DNA from: Aliivibrio sifiae
GTDB taxonomy: Bacteria > Pseudomonadota > Gammaproteobacteria > Enterobacterales > Vibrionaceae
NCBI RefSeq assembly: GCF_002954715.1
Contig: NZ_MSCP01000005.1
Location: 32,842-96,841, forward strand
Direction of reading: 5' to 3'
Length of the DNA stretch: 64,000 nucleotides
Shown piece after piece: positions 43,310 through 52,040 of this stretch. The first letter of the stretch is position 1, and every line of letters begins with the position of its first letter. A program made the position numbers and the translations under genes. Under the pieces are notes generated by a model that made no database searches, was not told the DNA's origin, and worked only from the letters and a program-made list of their open reading frames with translations.

Positions 43310-43945
43310 CTAAATTGGGTCAATTTTTTCTTTATATTGCTTAACAATTCTAATCACCGTTCTTGCAGAAACACCGACTAGTTTAGCGGTAGAATTAATA
43401 CTCAATTCATTATGGACACGAAGCTGAATTATCTTCTCATGCATATCTAAATCCGGTCGTCGTCCTTTAAATTTACCTTCCTCTTGGGCTTTATCAATCC
43501 CTTGAGCCTGGCGTCTTCTTCTATCCTGATAATCTTTTCGAGCGATGGCAGCAAGCATGTCTAACATCATATTATTGATAGCTCTAAACATTGCCGATGT
43601 AAAGTCATCACTTTGGTGCTTCATTAATACAGCATGGCTGGTTGGTAAATCCAAGCTAATCACTTTTAATTGTTTTTTATTTATTAATTCTTTAAGTATC
43701 TCCCAATCCTCATCATTAAGACGTGAAAGCCTATCAACTTGCTCTATCAAGATCGCATCACCTTTTTCTGCATCTTGAAGCAATCGCATTAATTCAGGTC
43801 TTTGCAGTGAGGCACCTGAAACATTTTCAATGTACCACCCCGCTATTCGAGCACCTTTATCTTCAACAAAGGTCTTTAAGCTGTCTTGTGCTCTTTTTGC
43901 ATCTTGCTCTTTGGTTGACGCTCTTAGATAGCCAAATATGTACAT
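43310..43945 (-). CDS. Serine recombinase (resolvase/invertase)
   Basis: A 211-residue site-specific recombinase. MYIFGYLRASTKEQ has the catalytic Ser (S10), with IEQVDRLSRL and the Arg pair near residue 70; residues about 130-160 form the long E helix (RKDYQDRRRRQAQG). The C-terminal HTH (SINSTAKLVGVSARTVIRIV) is of the Hin/resolvase type. Length and layout are those of small resolvases. It may act on plasmid dimers or be left from a lost element. It is unlike the resolvase at 53491-54048 in sequence. Confidence 0.88.
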   Translation of the reverse strand: MYIFGYLRASTKEQDAKRAQDSLKTFVEDKGARIAGWYIENVSGASLQRPELMRLLQDAEKGDAILIEQVDRLSRLNDEDWEILKELINKKQLKVISLDLPTSHAVLMKHQSDDFTSAMFRAINNMMLDMLAAIARKDYQDRRRRQAQGIDKAQEEGKFKGRRPDLDMHEKIIQLRVHNELSINSTAKLVGVSARTVIRIVKQYKEKIDPI

Positions 43946-44380
43946 GAATTGAGCCTAGGTGCCATTAAAGTAATGATCTAATATTACATGACAAAAAGGT
44001 TATGACAAAGAGATAAAGAAGGCAAAATATATGCAGTGACTTTTATCTATACCCTAATGTCACTGGCTAATGCAGAATTGCTTAAAATAGAAGTTACAGA
44101 GTGATTACTGAGTGAACCGGCTCGAGAATTTATTACCTTGCTAAATCATTCTTAAAGTGTAACTTTCAACGGTGTTTTAGGGAATATTGATGTGATTTAT
44201 ATCTGAAAAGTGGTACTACGTGGATTATGAGCTGTTTAATGGTTGTATTAATCGCCCTGACTCGCCTCTGTTACATCTCAAGCCAGTAAATCGATATTTT
44301 TAATTACATAGAAAATCGGCCATTTTATGGTAGAATAACATGGCCGATTTAAAGTAAATTAATGTTAAAACATTAATTAT
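43946..44380. other. Gene-free stretch
   Basis: About 430 bp without a coding frame. A 10-base inverted repeat AAATCGGCCA / TGGCCGATTT lies at about 44314-44352. Nothing else notable; it holds the promoter of the recombinase gene. Confidence 0.4.
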
Positions 44381-44381
44381 A

Positions 44382-44412
44382 AAAGCCACCTAATAAGGTG
44401 GCTTTTTTTTAT
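44382..44412. terminator. Bidirectional terminator after the restriction operon
   Basis: AAAAGCCACC (44382-44391) and GGTGGCTTTT (44398-44407) pair around TAATAA, with T/A runs on both sides. It ends the LlaJI-type R2 gene. Confidence 0.9.
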
Positions 44413-45689
44413 TAAGTACTTAGAAATATCTCGGAAGATAATAGTTCAAGCTTAGTATTTTTCACATAAGCACTTATTAATTCCATTGGGGACTGATAGT
44501 GGCAGTAAATAGGTTCATATTGACTTAAACAATCATTAATAGCTTCGATTTTCTTATTTCTTTTTCCTATATGTGCTGATTTTAATTCAGCTAGATCTCC
44601 AGGAAAAACAAAGTGATTAGAAATTTTGGCATCTTCACCTTCTAATATAGAAACAGCTTGTTGATAAAATAATTGTTTAACTATATCTGGCCAACCAGGA
44701 GCGGTTTGAGGCGATTTTGCATCGTAATATTTTGCATCTATTACAGCAAATCGTTTCTCATTTCCTTTTTGAATAACTGTATCTGTCCGTTGGCCTTTTT
44801 TAGACACGGCTACAAATTCATTATTATTAGTTTGGTAGTAAGGTATAGGAAGTTTATGATTAACAACATATTTACCAACTAAACATTCATCAAGCATAGC
44901 TTCCCATACCGAATGAAACTTTCTAACACCAATTAAAATATCACTCGATGTTTGTCCTTTTTTATCCTTAATATATTGGATTAATCCTTTTATTAGAAAT
45001 ATATCTCTTTCAGAGTAGCTTAATCGTAATTCTCGTTCTAAATATTTTATTTGTTGTTTTTTTTCACCAAGAGGTTTTTCTAAGCGTTCTAATTCCTCGT
45101 CTATAATATTTTGTTTTCCAAGCAATAAAAAACCATAGTGACTTAGTAGCTCACGAATGACTTGAGCATGAATTTTTGCAGTTTCACAATTAGTTATATA
45201 ACGTGAACGAGAAGTAATTAAGTCTAAATAAATTGGTTTTCCATTTGATGGATATGGGGTATTACGTGCAATAGTTCGAGGCCAGTTTACTTTACCAGAG
45301 TTAATGGTATGTTCTTTTACTCTACGAGCATACAACCCATTTAGTTGATAATCATTAAATAGATTTACTATCAATGAAAAGGCACGCCCACCAATAAAAT
45401 GGTCTCCATTTTCTTGATCGTTAAGGCCGCTTTCTTTGGTTTGAAAGTATTTATGTAACGCTTGTAGTAAATAATAACCGGACTCTGCTTCTTTTCCTTC
45501 ATTGATACCATGATTTCTAGGGAGGAAAACAGCAATATTATCATCATATGAAATCACCCCACAGAAGTAAATTTTAAACATGTCAGGGGCAACTAAACCG
45601 TGAGAGCGCAATGCTTCCACGATTTCATGAGGAATGCTGTTAATAAAGCTTCGATCAGAAAAATATTTGATATTATTCTTCTGTTTCAC
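44412..45689 (-). CDS. LlaJI-type / McrC-like restriction endonuclease subunit
   Basis: A 425-residue protein of the LlaJI R2 type. The nuclease part is near the C-terminus: RTDTVIQKGNEKRFAVIDAKYY gives the D...(D/E)xK core of the PD-(D/E)XK fold. N-terminal region: NSIPHEIVEALRSHG and FLPRNHGINE. It works with the McrB-like motor before it to cut DNA. The start overlaps the motor gene's end by 17 bp. The family acts at specific unmodified sites in LlaJI, unlike McrBC which needs methylated DNA; which applies here cannot be told. Minor alternative: a McrC protein proper. Confidence 0.8.
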   Translation of the reverse strand: MKQKNNIKYFSDRSFINSIPHEIVEALRSHGLVAPDMFKIYFCGVISYDDNIAVFLPRNHGINEGKEAESGYYLLQALHKYFQTKESGLNDQENGDHFIGGRAFSLIVNLFNDYQLNGLYARRVKEHTINSGKVNWPRTIARNTPYPSNGKPIYLDLITSRSRYITNCETAKIHAQVIRELLSHYGFLLLGKQNIIDEELERLEKPLGEKKQQIKYLERELRLSYSERDIFLIKGLIQYIKDKKGQTSSDILIGVRKFHSVWEAMLDECLVGKYVVNHKLPIPYYQTNNNEFVAVSKKGQRTDTVIQKGNEKRFAVIDAKYYDAKSPQTAPGWPDIVKQLFYQQAVSILEGEDAKISNHFVFPGDLAELKSAHIGKRNKKIEAINDCLSQYEPIYCHYQSPMELISAYVKNTKLELLSSEIFLST

Positions 45690-47082
45690 TTTCGGCCTCG
45701 ATCACTTCTTCACATTTTATTCCTTTCTCTTCAATAGAGTCAGAAATTTGTTTATTAAAAATAGCTTTATCTTTGTTAAAAGCACTCGATAATCGACCAA
45801 ATGTTTTATAAGAGGCTGAAAAAATCTTTTCATGTCCAAAGTTACGTAGAACATCATCCCAAAGATAAACAAATAATTTTCCACTTAACGTAGCTTTCGC
45901 GATTTCACTATTAACAATTTCTTCTGAGGTTAAGAAGAACGGGCCTAATAATCGGTCTTCAGGAATAGAGCAATCAATTAACGTATCATTAATTATTTGT
46001 GCGAAATTGGACCAAGAAATATTGAACTTACCATTTGAGGTTGTAATACAAAATGTACCTTGAGGAACGGCATCATTGTTAAAATCAATTTCTATATATT
46101 TGAAACTCCAACGACGTTTAAAAGCGGTATCCATTGGCATAACTGCTTGATCACTGCTATTCATTGTTGCTAATAAGGATAAATTAGATGGAATGTTCAA
46201 TTGTAGAATTTTGTTATCCAGAGATAACTTACTATTAATGTAATCCAACATATCTAAATCAGTTGCATCAATAGCATACTTGCTAGCACCATCTTGACGA
46301 TCAAGTAATTGAAATAACTCTCCAAATACAGCCGCCGCAGAAGCTCTATTTATTTCTTCTATAACTAAATACACGTGTTCAGAAGGCGCTTCATAAGCCT
46401 TAATTAAAGCATTGGTGAATGGCCCTGGTCTGAATTGATAAGTGATCGTATCCTTTTCCATTTTAGGCTTGAGAGAGCCAACAAAATCACTGTATTGAGT
46501 GTCAGGGTGAAAAACAGTTACTACTTTATGAGCACCTTTTGTTTCTTCATCAATAGTATGACTTTTCCCTGTACCAGGAGCGCCATAATAAATAATATTA
46601 CTAGCCAAAATATCAGAACGATAGTGTATAGCTAAGCTAATTTCTGGTTGTTGAGATTGAAGGTATTCAATAGCTGTACTTAAATAGCTGTCCGTTAAGG
46701 GCATTGACCTTTCAGTATAGTTTTGTAGTTTATTTGTAATACAAATTACCTTATTAATTAAACAATATAAAGGTAGTGTTTGTACCGTAGATAGTGCGTT
46801 TACTACAGGATCTTTAATATAAGAAGAAAACTTATCTCGCCAAGGTTTTTCAATGTATTCAACACCGTTTATAAAGTGAGGTAATTCGGACTTTATATCA
46901 CCTAAAACACCAATAAGTTGTAATAATGTCACTGAAAAGTATTTAGGTATACCTCCTTTTCCTGTGTTGGAGAATATCAAACTTGGAGAGATAGGCGAGC
47001 ACTCAATACTCATGTTACTTTGTAGTTCTGAGCATTTAATAACAAAACTATTTAACGAACCTTCAAACATAAAACCAACCAT
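45673..47082 (-). CDS. McrB-like AAA+ GTPase/ATPase subunit of restriction system
   Basis: A 469-residue McrB-type AAA+ protein. Walker A is YYGAPGTGKSHT (about 167-177), Walker B YLVIEEINRASAAAVFGEL, sensor region LLATMNSSDQAV and the Arg finger in FKRRW, the McrB signature set. The N-terminal ~150 residues should read the DNA target and are not like known families to my eye. It forms a ring that drives the nuclease subunit. The gene is divergent from the methyltransferase with a 59 bp gap. In LlaJI the R1 subunit has the same design. Confidence 0.88.
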   Translation of the reverse strand: MVGFMFEGSLNSFVIKCSELQSNMSIECSPISPSLIFSNTGKGGIPKYFSVTLLQLIGVLGDIKSELPHFINGVEYIEKPWRDKFSSYIKDPVVNALSTVQTLPLYCLINKVICITNKLQNYTERSMPLTDSYLSTAIEYLQSQQPEISLAIHYRSDILASNIIYYGAPGTGKSHTIDEETKGAHKVVTVFHPDTQYSDFVGSLKPKMEKDTITYQFRPGPFTNALIKAYEAPSEHVYLVIEEINRASAAAVFGELFQLLDRQDGASKYAIDATDLDMLDYINSKLSLDNKILQLNIPSNLSLLATMNSSDQAVMPMDTAFKRRWSFKYIEIDFNNDAVPQGTFCITTSNGKFNISWSNFAQIINDTLIDCSIPEDRLLGPFFLTSEEIVNSEIAKATLSGKLFVYLWDDVLRNFGHEKIFSASYKTFGRLSSAFNKDKAIFNKQISDSIEEKGIKCEEVIEAESETEE

Positions 47083-47141
47083 TGCATGTAATTATACACA
47101 GTGCTATTATTCCCGGGACTAAAACCGGATAAGTAGCCAGT
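47083..47141. promoter_or_regulatory. Divergent promoter of the restriction-modification system
   Basis: Only 59 bp separate the two start codons. The stretch contains CCCGGG (47113-47118) and CCGG within ACCGGAT (47127). If one of these is the methylated target or the operator of the methyltransferase HTH domain, both promoters could be set by methylation. Only the sites are seen; the link is inference. Confidence 0.5.
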
Positions 47142-48467
47142 ATGACAAATAAAAACCTAGATAAAGCTGAATATATCAGAAAGTTAAGAAAAAAACTTTG
47201 CCTTCGTCCTACAGAGATGGCAAATCTACTAGGAATGAATGCAGCAGGGGAGCGAACTATCCGTGGGTGGGAAAAAGAAGAGCATGAACCCACACCAGCA
47301 AAATGGAAGGCAATTCTCGATCTTGAAAGTACTTTACAAGCTCATTATGACAATGCGCCATTTAAACAAAAATCGTTAGAACAGTCAGAATTTACTTTTA
47401 TTGATCTTTTTGCAGGTATCGGTGGTATACGTTTACCATTCCAAAAATTGGGCGGACACTGCATATTTACATCTGAATGGGATAAGTTTGCTCAAAAAAC
47501 CTATTTAACCAATTATGGGGAAATGCCTCGTGGGGATATAACTCAAATATCAGCTAGTGAAATTCCTAACCACGACATTTTATTAGGTGGTTTTCCATGT
47601 CAAACTTTCTCTCAAGCAGGCTTAGGTAAAGGATTTAGTGATACTCGCGGAACGATGTTTTTTGAGCTACAGAGAATTTTAACTGAAAAAAAACCAAAAG
47701 CTTTCTTACTGGAAAATGTAAAGCAGTTACAAGGCCATGATAAAGGTAGAACACTAAAAACGATAACTGATATTTTACAAGGTAAGTACAAACAAAATAT
47801 TCCAGAAGATGTACCAATTAGCGCAGAAGCTCGACACGCCTTATCTGAAAAATTAAATTATTGGGTTGATTTTAAAGTATTAAGGGCGGGGGATTTTGGT
47901 GTACCTCAAAACCGTGAACGAATATTCATAGTTGGTTTTGATAAAAATCAATTTCCAAATATTGATTTTGATAGTGCATTTAATTGGCCAACACCACCAA
48001 AAACATCAACTAAAGTCGGTGATATTCTTCAAACACAAGAAGAATTAAGCATCGATGAAAAAGCGCATAATAAAGATAGATTTACAATTTCAGATAAACT
48101 TTGGGCTGGGCATCAAAAACGTAAAGAGATGCATAAAACAAAAGGTAATGGTTTTGGCTACTCATTATTTACTCCTGAAAGCGTATATACAAATACAATC
48201 AGTGCTCGTTACTACAAAGATGGTTCTGAAATACTAATTGATCAGCAACAAATCAATAAGAACCCTCGAAAATTAACACCAAGAGAGTGCGCTCGATTAC
48301 AAGGTTTTCCTGATAATTACATTGTAGATGCAGTCTCTCAGGGACAGATTTACAAGCAATTTGGTAACTCCGTTTGTATGAAAGTTATTTATTCTGTTGC
48401 TGAGCAAATAGTTACAACACTTGAATATGCAAATCAAACAACGATTAAAAATTTAAAAGCAAGTTAG
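47142..48467 (+). CDS. C5-cytosine methyltransferase with N-terminal HTH
   Basis: A 441-residue enzyme. Residues 1-70 hold an HTH (LCLRPTEMANLLGMNAAGER, then TIRGWEKEEHEPTPAKW) like XRE-type operators, used in some C5 methyltransferases to repress their own promoter. The catalytic part has motif I FIDLFAGIGGIRLPF, motif IV GGFPCQTFSQAG with the nucleophile Cys, ENVKQL (motif VI), QNRERIFIVGF (VIII) and CARLQGFPDNY (X). It protects host DNA from the divergent LlaJI-type nuclease. The target sequence cannot be read from the protein. Confidence 0.92.
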   Translation: MTNKNLDKAEYIRKLRKKLCLRPTEMANLLGMNAAGERTIRGWEKEEHEPTPAKWKAILDLESTLQAHYDNAPFKQKSLEQSEFTFIDLFAGIGGIRLPFQKLGGHCIFTSEWDKFAQKTYLTNYGEMPRGDITQISASEIPNHDILLGGFPCQTFSQAGLGKGFSDTRGTMFFELQRILTEKKPKAFLLENVKQLQGHDKGRTLKTITDILQGKYKQNIPEDVPISAEARHALSEKLNYWVDFKVLRAGDFGVPQNRERIFIVGFDKNQFPNIDFDSAFNWPTPPKTSTKVGDILQTQEELSIDEKAHNKDRFTISDKLWAGHQKRKEMHKTKGNGFGYSLFTPESVYTNTISARYYKDGSEILIDQQQINKNPRKLTPRECARLQGFPDNYIVDAVSQGQIYKQFGNSVCMKVIYSVAEQIVTTLEYANQTTIKNLKAS

Positions 48468-48497
48468 GCATAATTTACATATGTAAGTATATAACAA

Positions 48498-48535
48498 TTA
48501 CAAACGCAAGCATTTGCAAATGCTTGCGTTTGTAA
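48498..48535. promoter_or_regulatory. 38 bp perfect palindrome
   Basis: An uninterrupted dyad: 19 bases (TTACAAACGCAAGCATTTG) followed by their exact complement. Wider arms TAACAATTAC (about 48492-48501) and GTAATTGTTA (about 48554-48563) also pair. No T run follows, so it is not a standard terminator. It stands 59 bp before the small genes at 48594, where a repressor site would lie. Confidence 0.7.
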
Positions 48536-48593
48536 ACTATGGTGTTACAATGTAATTGTTAAATATATTTATCAATTACGTAGGTTATTTATT

Positions 48594-48791
48594 ATGAGTT
48601 CAAAATGGTCAATCGCAGAGCAGTTAATGATAAAAGCAAAAATTAATGAACTAGGTGCTTTTGAAATGTCAGTGGATTTAGCTGTATCAATTAGCGAACA
48701 TCACAGTTATTCATCTTATCGATTTGAAGATGACAGTGAGCTAAGAATATCAATATCCGATGAGCATGAAATAACAATGGTGTTAGTTTAA
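48594..48791 (+). CDS. Small hypothetical protein
   Basis: A 65-residue acidic protein, unrecognised. Its stop overlaps the next start (TAATG), so the two are coupled. Natural composition with a hydrophobic core pattern (DLAVSISEHHSY). It begins just after a large palindrome that may control it. Confidence 0.5.
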   Translation: MSSKWSIAEQLMIKAKINELGAFEMSVDLAVSISEHHSYSSYRFEDDSELRISISDEHEITMVLV

Positions 48792-49018
48792 TGAAGCTGC
48801 ATGACTACTTAGTCGAGAAGTATAACTATGGAAAGCAGAGAGGGGCTTTAGTTAAGGCTACGTTAGATATTAACTCTGCTAATGATGGGATTGATTTTAA
48901 ATCTCAACAGCTTAGTAATATGTTAAGGGCTGGCGATTGGTACATTGTTACAGTTGATGGAAAGCTAAGAGCATTTAAGCTTTCTCAAACTAAAATACTG
49001 ACTAAGTCTACTGATTAG
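48791..49018 (+). CDS. Small hypothetical protein, coupled
   Basis: A 75-residue basic protein that shares one base with the previous stop. VEKYNYGKQRGALVKATLD and LSNMLRAGDWYIVTVDG suggest a small DNA-binding or toxin-antitoxin-like unit, but no family is identified. A paired small-gene layout downstream of a palindrome is what toxin-antitoxin loci look like; no known toxin motif is seen. Confidence 0.5.
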   Translation: MKLHDYLVEKYNYGKQRGALVKATLDINSANDGIDFKSQQLSNMLRAGDWYIVTVDGKLRAFKLSQTKILTKSTD

Positions 49019-49061
49019 TATTATTTTATGACCATTTTGAATTACGTATGTCGAGGTACTT

Positions 49062-49376
49062 ATGAGCTATAAAGACGATTTTGGCTTTGATTTCGAGTTA
49101 GGCTTTGATTTATCAATGCACCCTTATTTACATGATAAAAGTTATAGTAACGATGATTGTCCTAGCTTTTATTTCTGTAAGGGTAGCCAATATTATATTT
49201 TTTGGGTTGATTTTTTTGATAAAAATAAGCGTGAGAATGAAAACACATTTAGATATACGCTCCAGTTAGCTGATAATGAAGGAACTAGCCATGAACCTGA
49301 AGTGTACGCAAATAATGGTGATATTGTGTTTGAAAATGAAATTCTAACTGTGCAAGATATTCGAGATCTAATCTAA
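49062..49376 (+). CDS. Small acidic hypothetical protein
   Basis: A 104-residue very acidic protein (many Asp/Glu, with SYKDDFGFDFELGF near the N-terminus and ASP/ASN-rich middle). RBS GAGGT is 5-9 bases upstream. Strong acidity and small size recall DNA mimics that inhibit restriction or CRISPR enzymes, but there is no homology to support that. It lies beside a restriction system and ends in a shared terminator. Confidence 0.45.
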   Translation: MSYKDDFGFDFELGFDLSMHPYLHDKSYSNDDCPSFYFCKGSQYYIFWVDFFDKNKRENENTFRYTLQLADNEGTSHEPEVYANNGDIVFENEILTVQDIRDLI

Positions 49377-49380
49377 ATTA

Positions 49381-49405
49381 GGACGGGGGAAACTAACCCC
49401 CGTCC
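49381..49405. terminator. Bidirectional terminator
   Basis: GGACGGGGG and CCCCCGTCC pair around AAACTAA between the acidic-protein gene and the convergent HU gene. Confidence 0.75.
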
Positions 49406-49413
49406 TAATTATG

Positions 49414-49689
49414 TTATGGGTTTAGTTCTTCTTTTAATGCCTTTCCTGCTTTAAATACCGGTGCATTACTCGCGGCAATTTGAATCGTATCACCCGTTTT
49501 AGGATTTCGACCTTCGCGAGCCGCTCGTGGATTGACTTTGAATGTGCCAAACCCAATCAACGTGACTTCTTCACCGTCTTTTAACGCATTAGTAATGATC
49601 TCTACGGTGGCATTTAACGCCGCGATTGCTTCTTGTTGTGATAAGTCGGCGGTATCTGCAATGTGTGCGACTAACTCTTTTTTGTTCAT
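49414..49689 (-). CDS. HU-family DNA-binding protein
   Basis: A 91-residue HU protein (MNKKELVAHIADTADLSQQE, then IGFGTFKVNPRAAREGRNP and the beta-arm Pro in GRNPKTG). It bends DNA without sequence specificity. Start at 49689 gives the canonical HU N-terminus; an in-frame extension to 49758 adds 23 residues without family match. A plasmid HU copy fits with the H-NS-like protein as a second nucleoid factor. Confidence 0.93.
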   Translation of the reverse strand: MNKKELVAHIADTADLSQQEAIAALNATVEIITNALKDGEEVTLIGFGTFKVNPRAAREGRNPKTGDTIQIAASNAPVFKAGKALKEELNP

Positions 49690-49922
49690 ACTTGTATTTC
49701 CTATCGGTAAATAAATGATTATTTGTATTCGATGGTCATCATCGTAAATGAAACCCATTTACTCTCAGTCAACATTGAGTAAAATCAGCCCATATTGTTG
49801 GTAGACAGAAGCAATTACTGTTAGTCGGGATTGGCTTCAAAGTATTATGAATAAACTCAATGATATACTCTAGATTATCATCTTATAGCTATAAGCCTTT
49901 AGTTAAATCAAGAGAGTACACC

Positions 49923-50738
49923 GTGTCGATTTTTGTGAAAATGCCATTCGCTCGAAGTAACGAAACTGGCAAAATTATTAGTATTACAGAAGCAAATAGA
50001 GGCAATGCGTGTAATTGTCGATGCTTATCCTGTAATACACCAGTAACAGCTAGAAAAGCGGATCGTACATGGCATTTTAGCCACAGAACGGACAAGACAA
50101 GTACAGATAATGAATGCTATTACTCGCCCGTAACCGCCATTGCTTTAATTATTCGTCAACAGTTACCTACCTTACAAGAATGTGATCTGGATGATTTTGC
50201 ATTTGATGATATATCGTGGGAAATAGATATTAAAAAGCACGGAGTGCTAATAGGGGGTTATACAAAAGATCCTATTAGAAAACACACCGCCGCAATAGAT
50301 ATTCCATTTCCAGGCTCTAAAGCCTTTGATTCAGATTTACTAACTTCCGATATTGATATCATATTAACTATTGATACCACTACTATGGCTAATACCTTGT
50401 ACGCAAAAGATACAAAACCAACATTACTAGGACCCGATGAAATATTTCAGAAATTACTAGAAAACTGGGAGCATTGGGTAACCATGTTACATAGCTCAAG
50501 CGTTGTTGAACATAATGAAGATGAGCGAAAAGAGACTGGTAAGATAGAAACGCAAACTGTAGAAAGTATTTACTTTAATAAGCCCCCTAAGCCCCAGGAT
50601 CAAAATCTCCAATTATGTGCTTGTTGTCAAATTCAACCAAGTGCTTTAGGAGGTGGGATTCTTTGTAATGATTGCGTAAGAAAGCATGTTGGTACAACTT
50701 TCCAAAACTTAACTGAAATGGTGAAATCCTATAAGTGA
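49923..50738 (+). CDS. CoiA-like competence-type nuclease domain protein
   Basis: A 271-residue protein. The N-terminus has FARSNETGKIISITEA, then CRCLSCNTPVTARK and WHFSHRTD, i.e. a Cys-Cys zinc unit followed by HFxH, as in CoiA-like proteins. A second Cys pair region near the C-terminus reads CACCQIQPSALGGG followed by LCNDC. CoiA proteins act in DNA recombination after uptake. No clear PD-(D/E)XK motif is visible, so activity is unproven. I choose the GTG at 49923 (AGAGAG upstream); starts at 49860 or 49941 are also possible. Confidence 0.65.
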   Translation: MSIFVKMPFARSNETGKIISITEANRGNACNCRCLSCNTPVTARKADRTWHFSHRTDKTSTDNECYYSPVTAIALIIRQQLPTLQECDLDDFAFDDISWEIDIKKHGVLIGGYTKDPIRKHTAAIDIPFPGSKAFDSDLLTSDIDIILTIDTTTMANTLYAKDTKPTLLGPDEIFQKLLENWEHWVTMLHSSSVVEHNEDERKETGKIETQTVESIYFNKPPKPQDQNLQLCACCQIQPSALGGGILCNDCVRKHVGTTFQNLTEMVKSYK

Positions 50739-50753
50739 CTCATAGACTGGACC

Positions 50754-50963
50754 TTAAGAATTAAGAGAAATAATTATCCCATCTAAGCTGCTGCTTTGTT
50801 TGGATTTTCTTTGTTTTGTTCTTAAGGCATTTTTCGATAAATATTCAAGCGCCCACGTGATCTCATGATCTATTTCTTTCCAAGCCCGATGAGCAATAGC
50901 TTTAATAATAGGTAAAAACCAAATATCCACATTTTTAACTGATTTGAACACCGAGATTTTCAC
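50754..50963 (-). CDS. Short hypothetical protein, doubtful
   Basis: A 69-residue basic frame beginning with GTG. It contains KAIAHRAWKEIDHEITWALE, a plausible helix. No ribosome site at useful distance. It could be chance. Confidence 0.3.
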   Translation of the reverse strand: MKISVFKSVKNVDIWFLPIIKAIAHRAWKEIDHEITWALEYLSKNALRTKQRKSKQSSSLDGIIISLNS

Positions 50964-51057
50964 CTCACTGAAATAAGAGCCTTGAAACCACGTTAAGACT
51001 TATAGAGACAGACACTGTGAGTATGCTAGCAATTGCAGATATGGCTTTTTAAATATG

Positions 51058-51076
51058 CTAGACATATATGACGGGT
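51058..51076. promoter_or_regulatory. 19 bp operator-like repeat, copy 1
   Basis: CTAGACATATATGACGGGT, overlapping a possible -10 TATGCT (51054-51059) with a weak -35 TTGCAG at 51033. It lies at the head of the leader of the Abi-like gene. Confidence 0.5.
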
Positions 51077-51110
51077 GTATGTAGTGTGCTTTTATTAGCT
51101 ACAAACAAGT

Positions 51111-51216
51111 GAGCCACCCTCGAAAGGGTGGCTCTTAAACTCGCTACCTGTTGTCAATACTGTTTCCAGCGGAAGAGGACAGGGCTATCACAACAAGAGG
51201 ATTAACCTCAGTTGTG
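51111..51216 (+). ncRNA. Structured leader RNA upstream of the Abi-like gene
   Basis: Three consecutive stems: GAGCCACCCT (51111-51120) with AGGGTGGCTC (51125-51134), a GNRA-like cgaa loop; CCTGT (51147-51151) with ACAGG (51179-51183) enclosing TTCC/GGAA; and CACAAC (51189-51194) with GTTGTG (51211-51216) enclosing GAGG/CCTC. Together with the gene that follows this looks like the non-coding RNA found next to AbiF-type genes. Whether it is a separate RNA antitoxin or only an mRNA leader is unknown. Confidence 0.55.
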
Positions 51217-51254
51217 TCTAATAATACACAACCTTGATACAGAGGGCAAATAAT

Positions 51255-51998
51255 TTGAATTTGGAAGAGATCAAGCAAGGACTTTCTACAGAAAAACTAG
51301 AGACCTATCGGCAGGTGCTCGACTGTAAATCTGATAGTGAGTTGATAGCCGTTTATATGGCGATGCAAAGTATAATGTCTCAGTTTTTCTCAGTAGTTCA
51401 GCTACTTGAAGTGACGTTGAGAAATTCAATCCATAAATCAGCAACAGAATGCTTTGAAGATGATGAATGGTATAAGCGAATTCCTCTAAGTCAAGAGTCT
51501 CGAAAACAAGTCGATTTTGCAGAACAGCAGTGTTTAAAGGATGTAGGCGCTCGATATACCAGTAACGATCTTGTTTCTCGATTACCGTTCGGATTTTGGG
51601 TTCACATGTTACACCGAGACTACAACAACCCTCGCAACAGAGATCATAACCTATGGCAAACACAGTTGGATAAGTGTTTCCCGAACGCTAGAGAGAAGAG
51701 AGTTAAACTCAATACATTATTTCAGAAAATGGGAGCATTAAATAAGTTCAGGAATCGTTTATTCCATCATGAGCCAGCATGGAAAGGTAGATCCACTCGA
51801 AACCGAGTTGATGCTATTGAGTTTCTTCTAAAAATGTTCAATGAGCACACGGACGCTATTTACTTACTATCCACTTCTAAACGAGAGCTTATAACAGTGT
51901 TAGGGTTTGAAGAGAAATTCAATCAAGAGTGTAATATCAAAAGCTTAGAACGTTTTGAGTCGTTGTTAGCTCCTGAGAATCGAAATACTGGTGATTAG
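51255..51998 (+). CDS. Abi-like (Abi_2/HEPN) phage-resistance or toxin protein
   Basis: A 247-residue protein of the Abi-like family (AbiD/AbiF). The HEPN ribonuclease motif RxxxxH appears as RNRLFH near residue 167, with VVQLLEVTLRNSI (the other conserved Arg-Asn region) near residue 50. Abi proteins cleave RNA and stop growth during phage infection. I propose the TTG at 51255, which has AGAGGG 9-14 bases upstream; the reading from TTG at 51234 has no site. Upstream lies a three-stem RNA; downstream a small HTH gene with two copies of the same operator-like repeat as upstream. Confidence 0.75.
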   Translation: MNLEEIKQGLSTEKLETYRQVLDCKSDSELIAVYMAMQSIMSQFFSVVQLLEVTLRNSIHKSATECFEDDEWYKRIPLSQESRKQVDFAEQQCLKDVGARYTSNDLVSRLPFGFWVHMLHRDYNNPRNRDHNLWQTQLDKCFPNAREKRVKLNTLFQKMGALNKFRNRLFHHEPAWKGRSTRNRVDAIEFLLKMFNEHTDAIYLLSTSKRELITVLGFEEKFNQECNIKSLERFESLLAPENRNTGD

Positions 51999-52002
51999 TA
52001 AG

Positions 52003-52021
52003 CTAGACATATTTGACAGGT
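52003..52021. promoter_or_regulatory. 19 bp operator-like repeat, copy 2
   Basis: CTAGACATATTTGACAGGT, one change from copy 3. It contains the -35 TTGACA (52013-52018) of the next gene's promoter. Confidence 0.6.
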
Positions 52022-52040
52022 AATTAAATTGGAATATACT
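52013..52040 (+). promoter_or_regulatory. Sigma-70 promoter of the small HTH gene
   Basis: TTGACA (52013-52018), 16 bp spacer, TATACT (52035-52040). The expected start of transcription lies only a base or two before the ATG at 52049, which points to a leaderless transcript. Confidence 0.65.
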
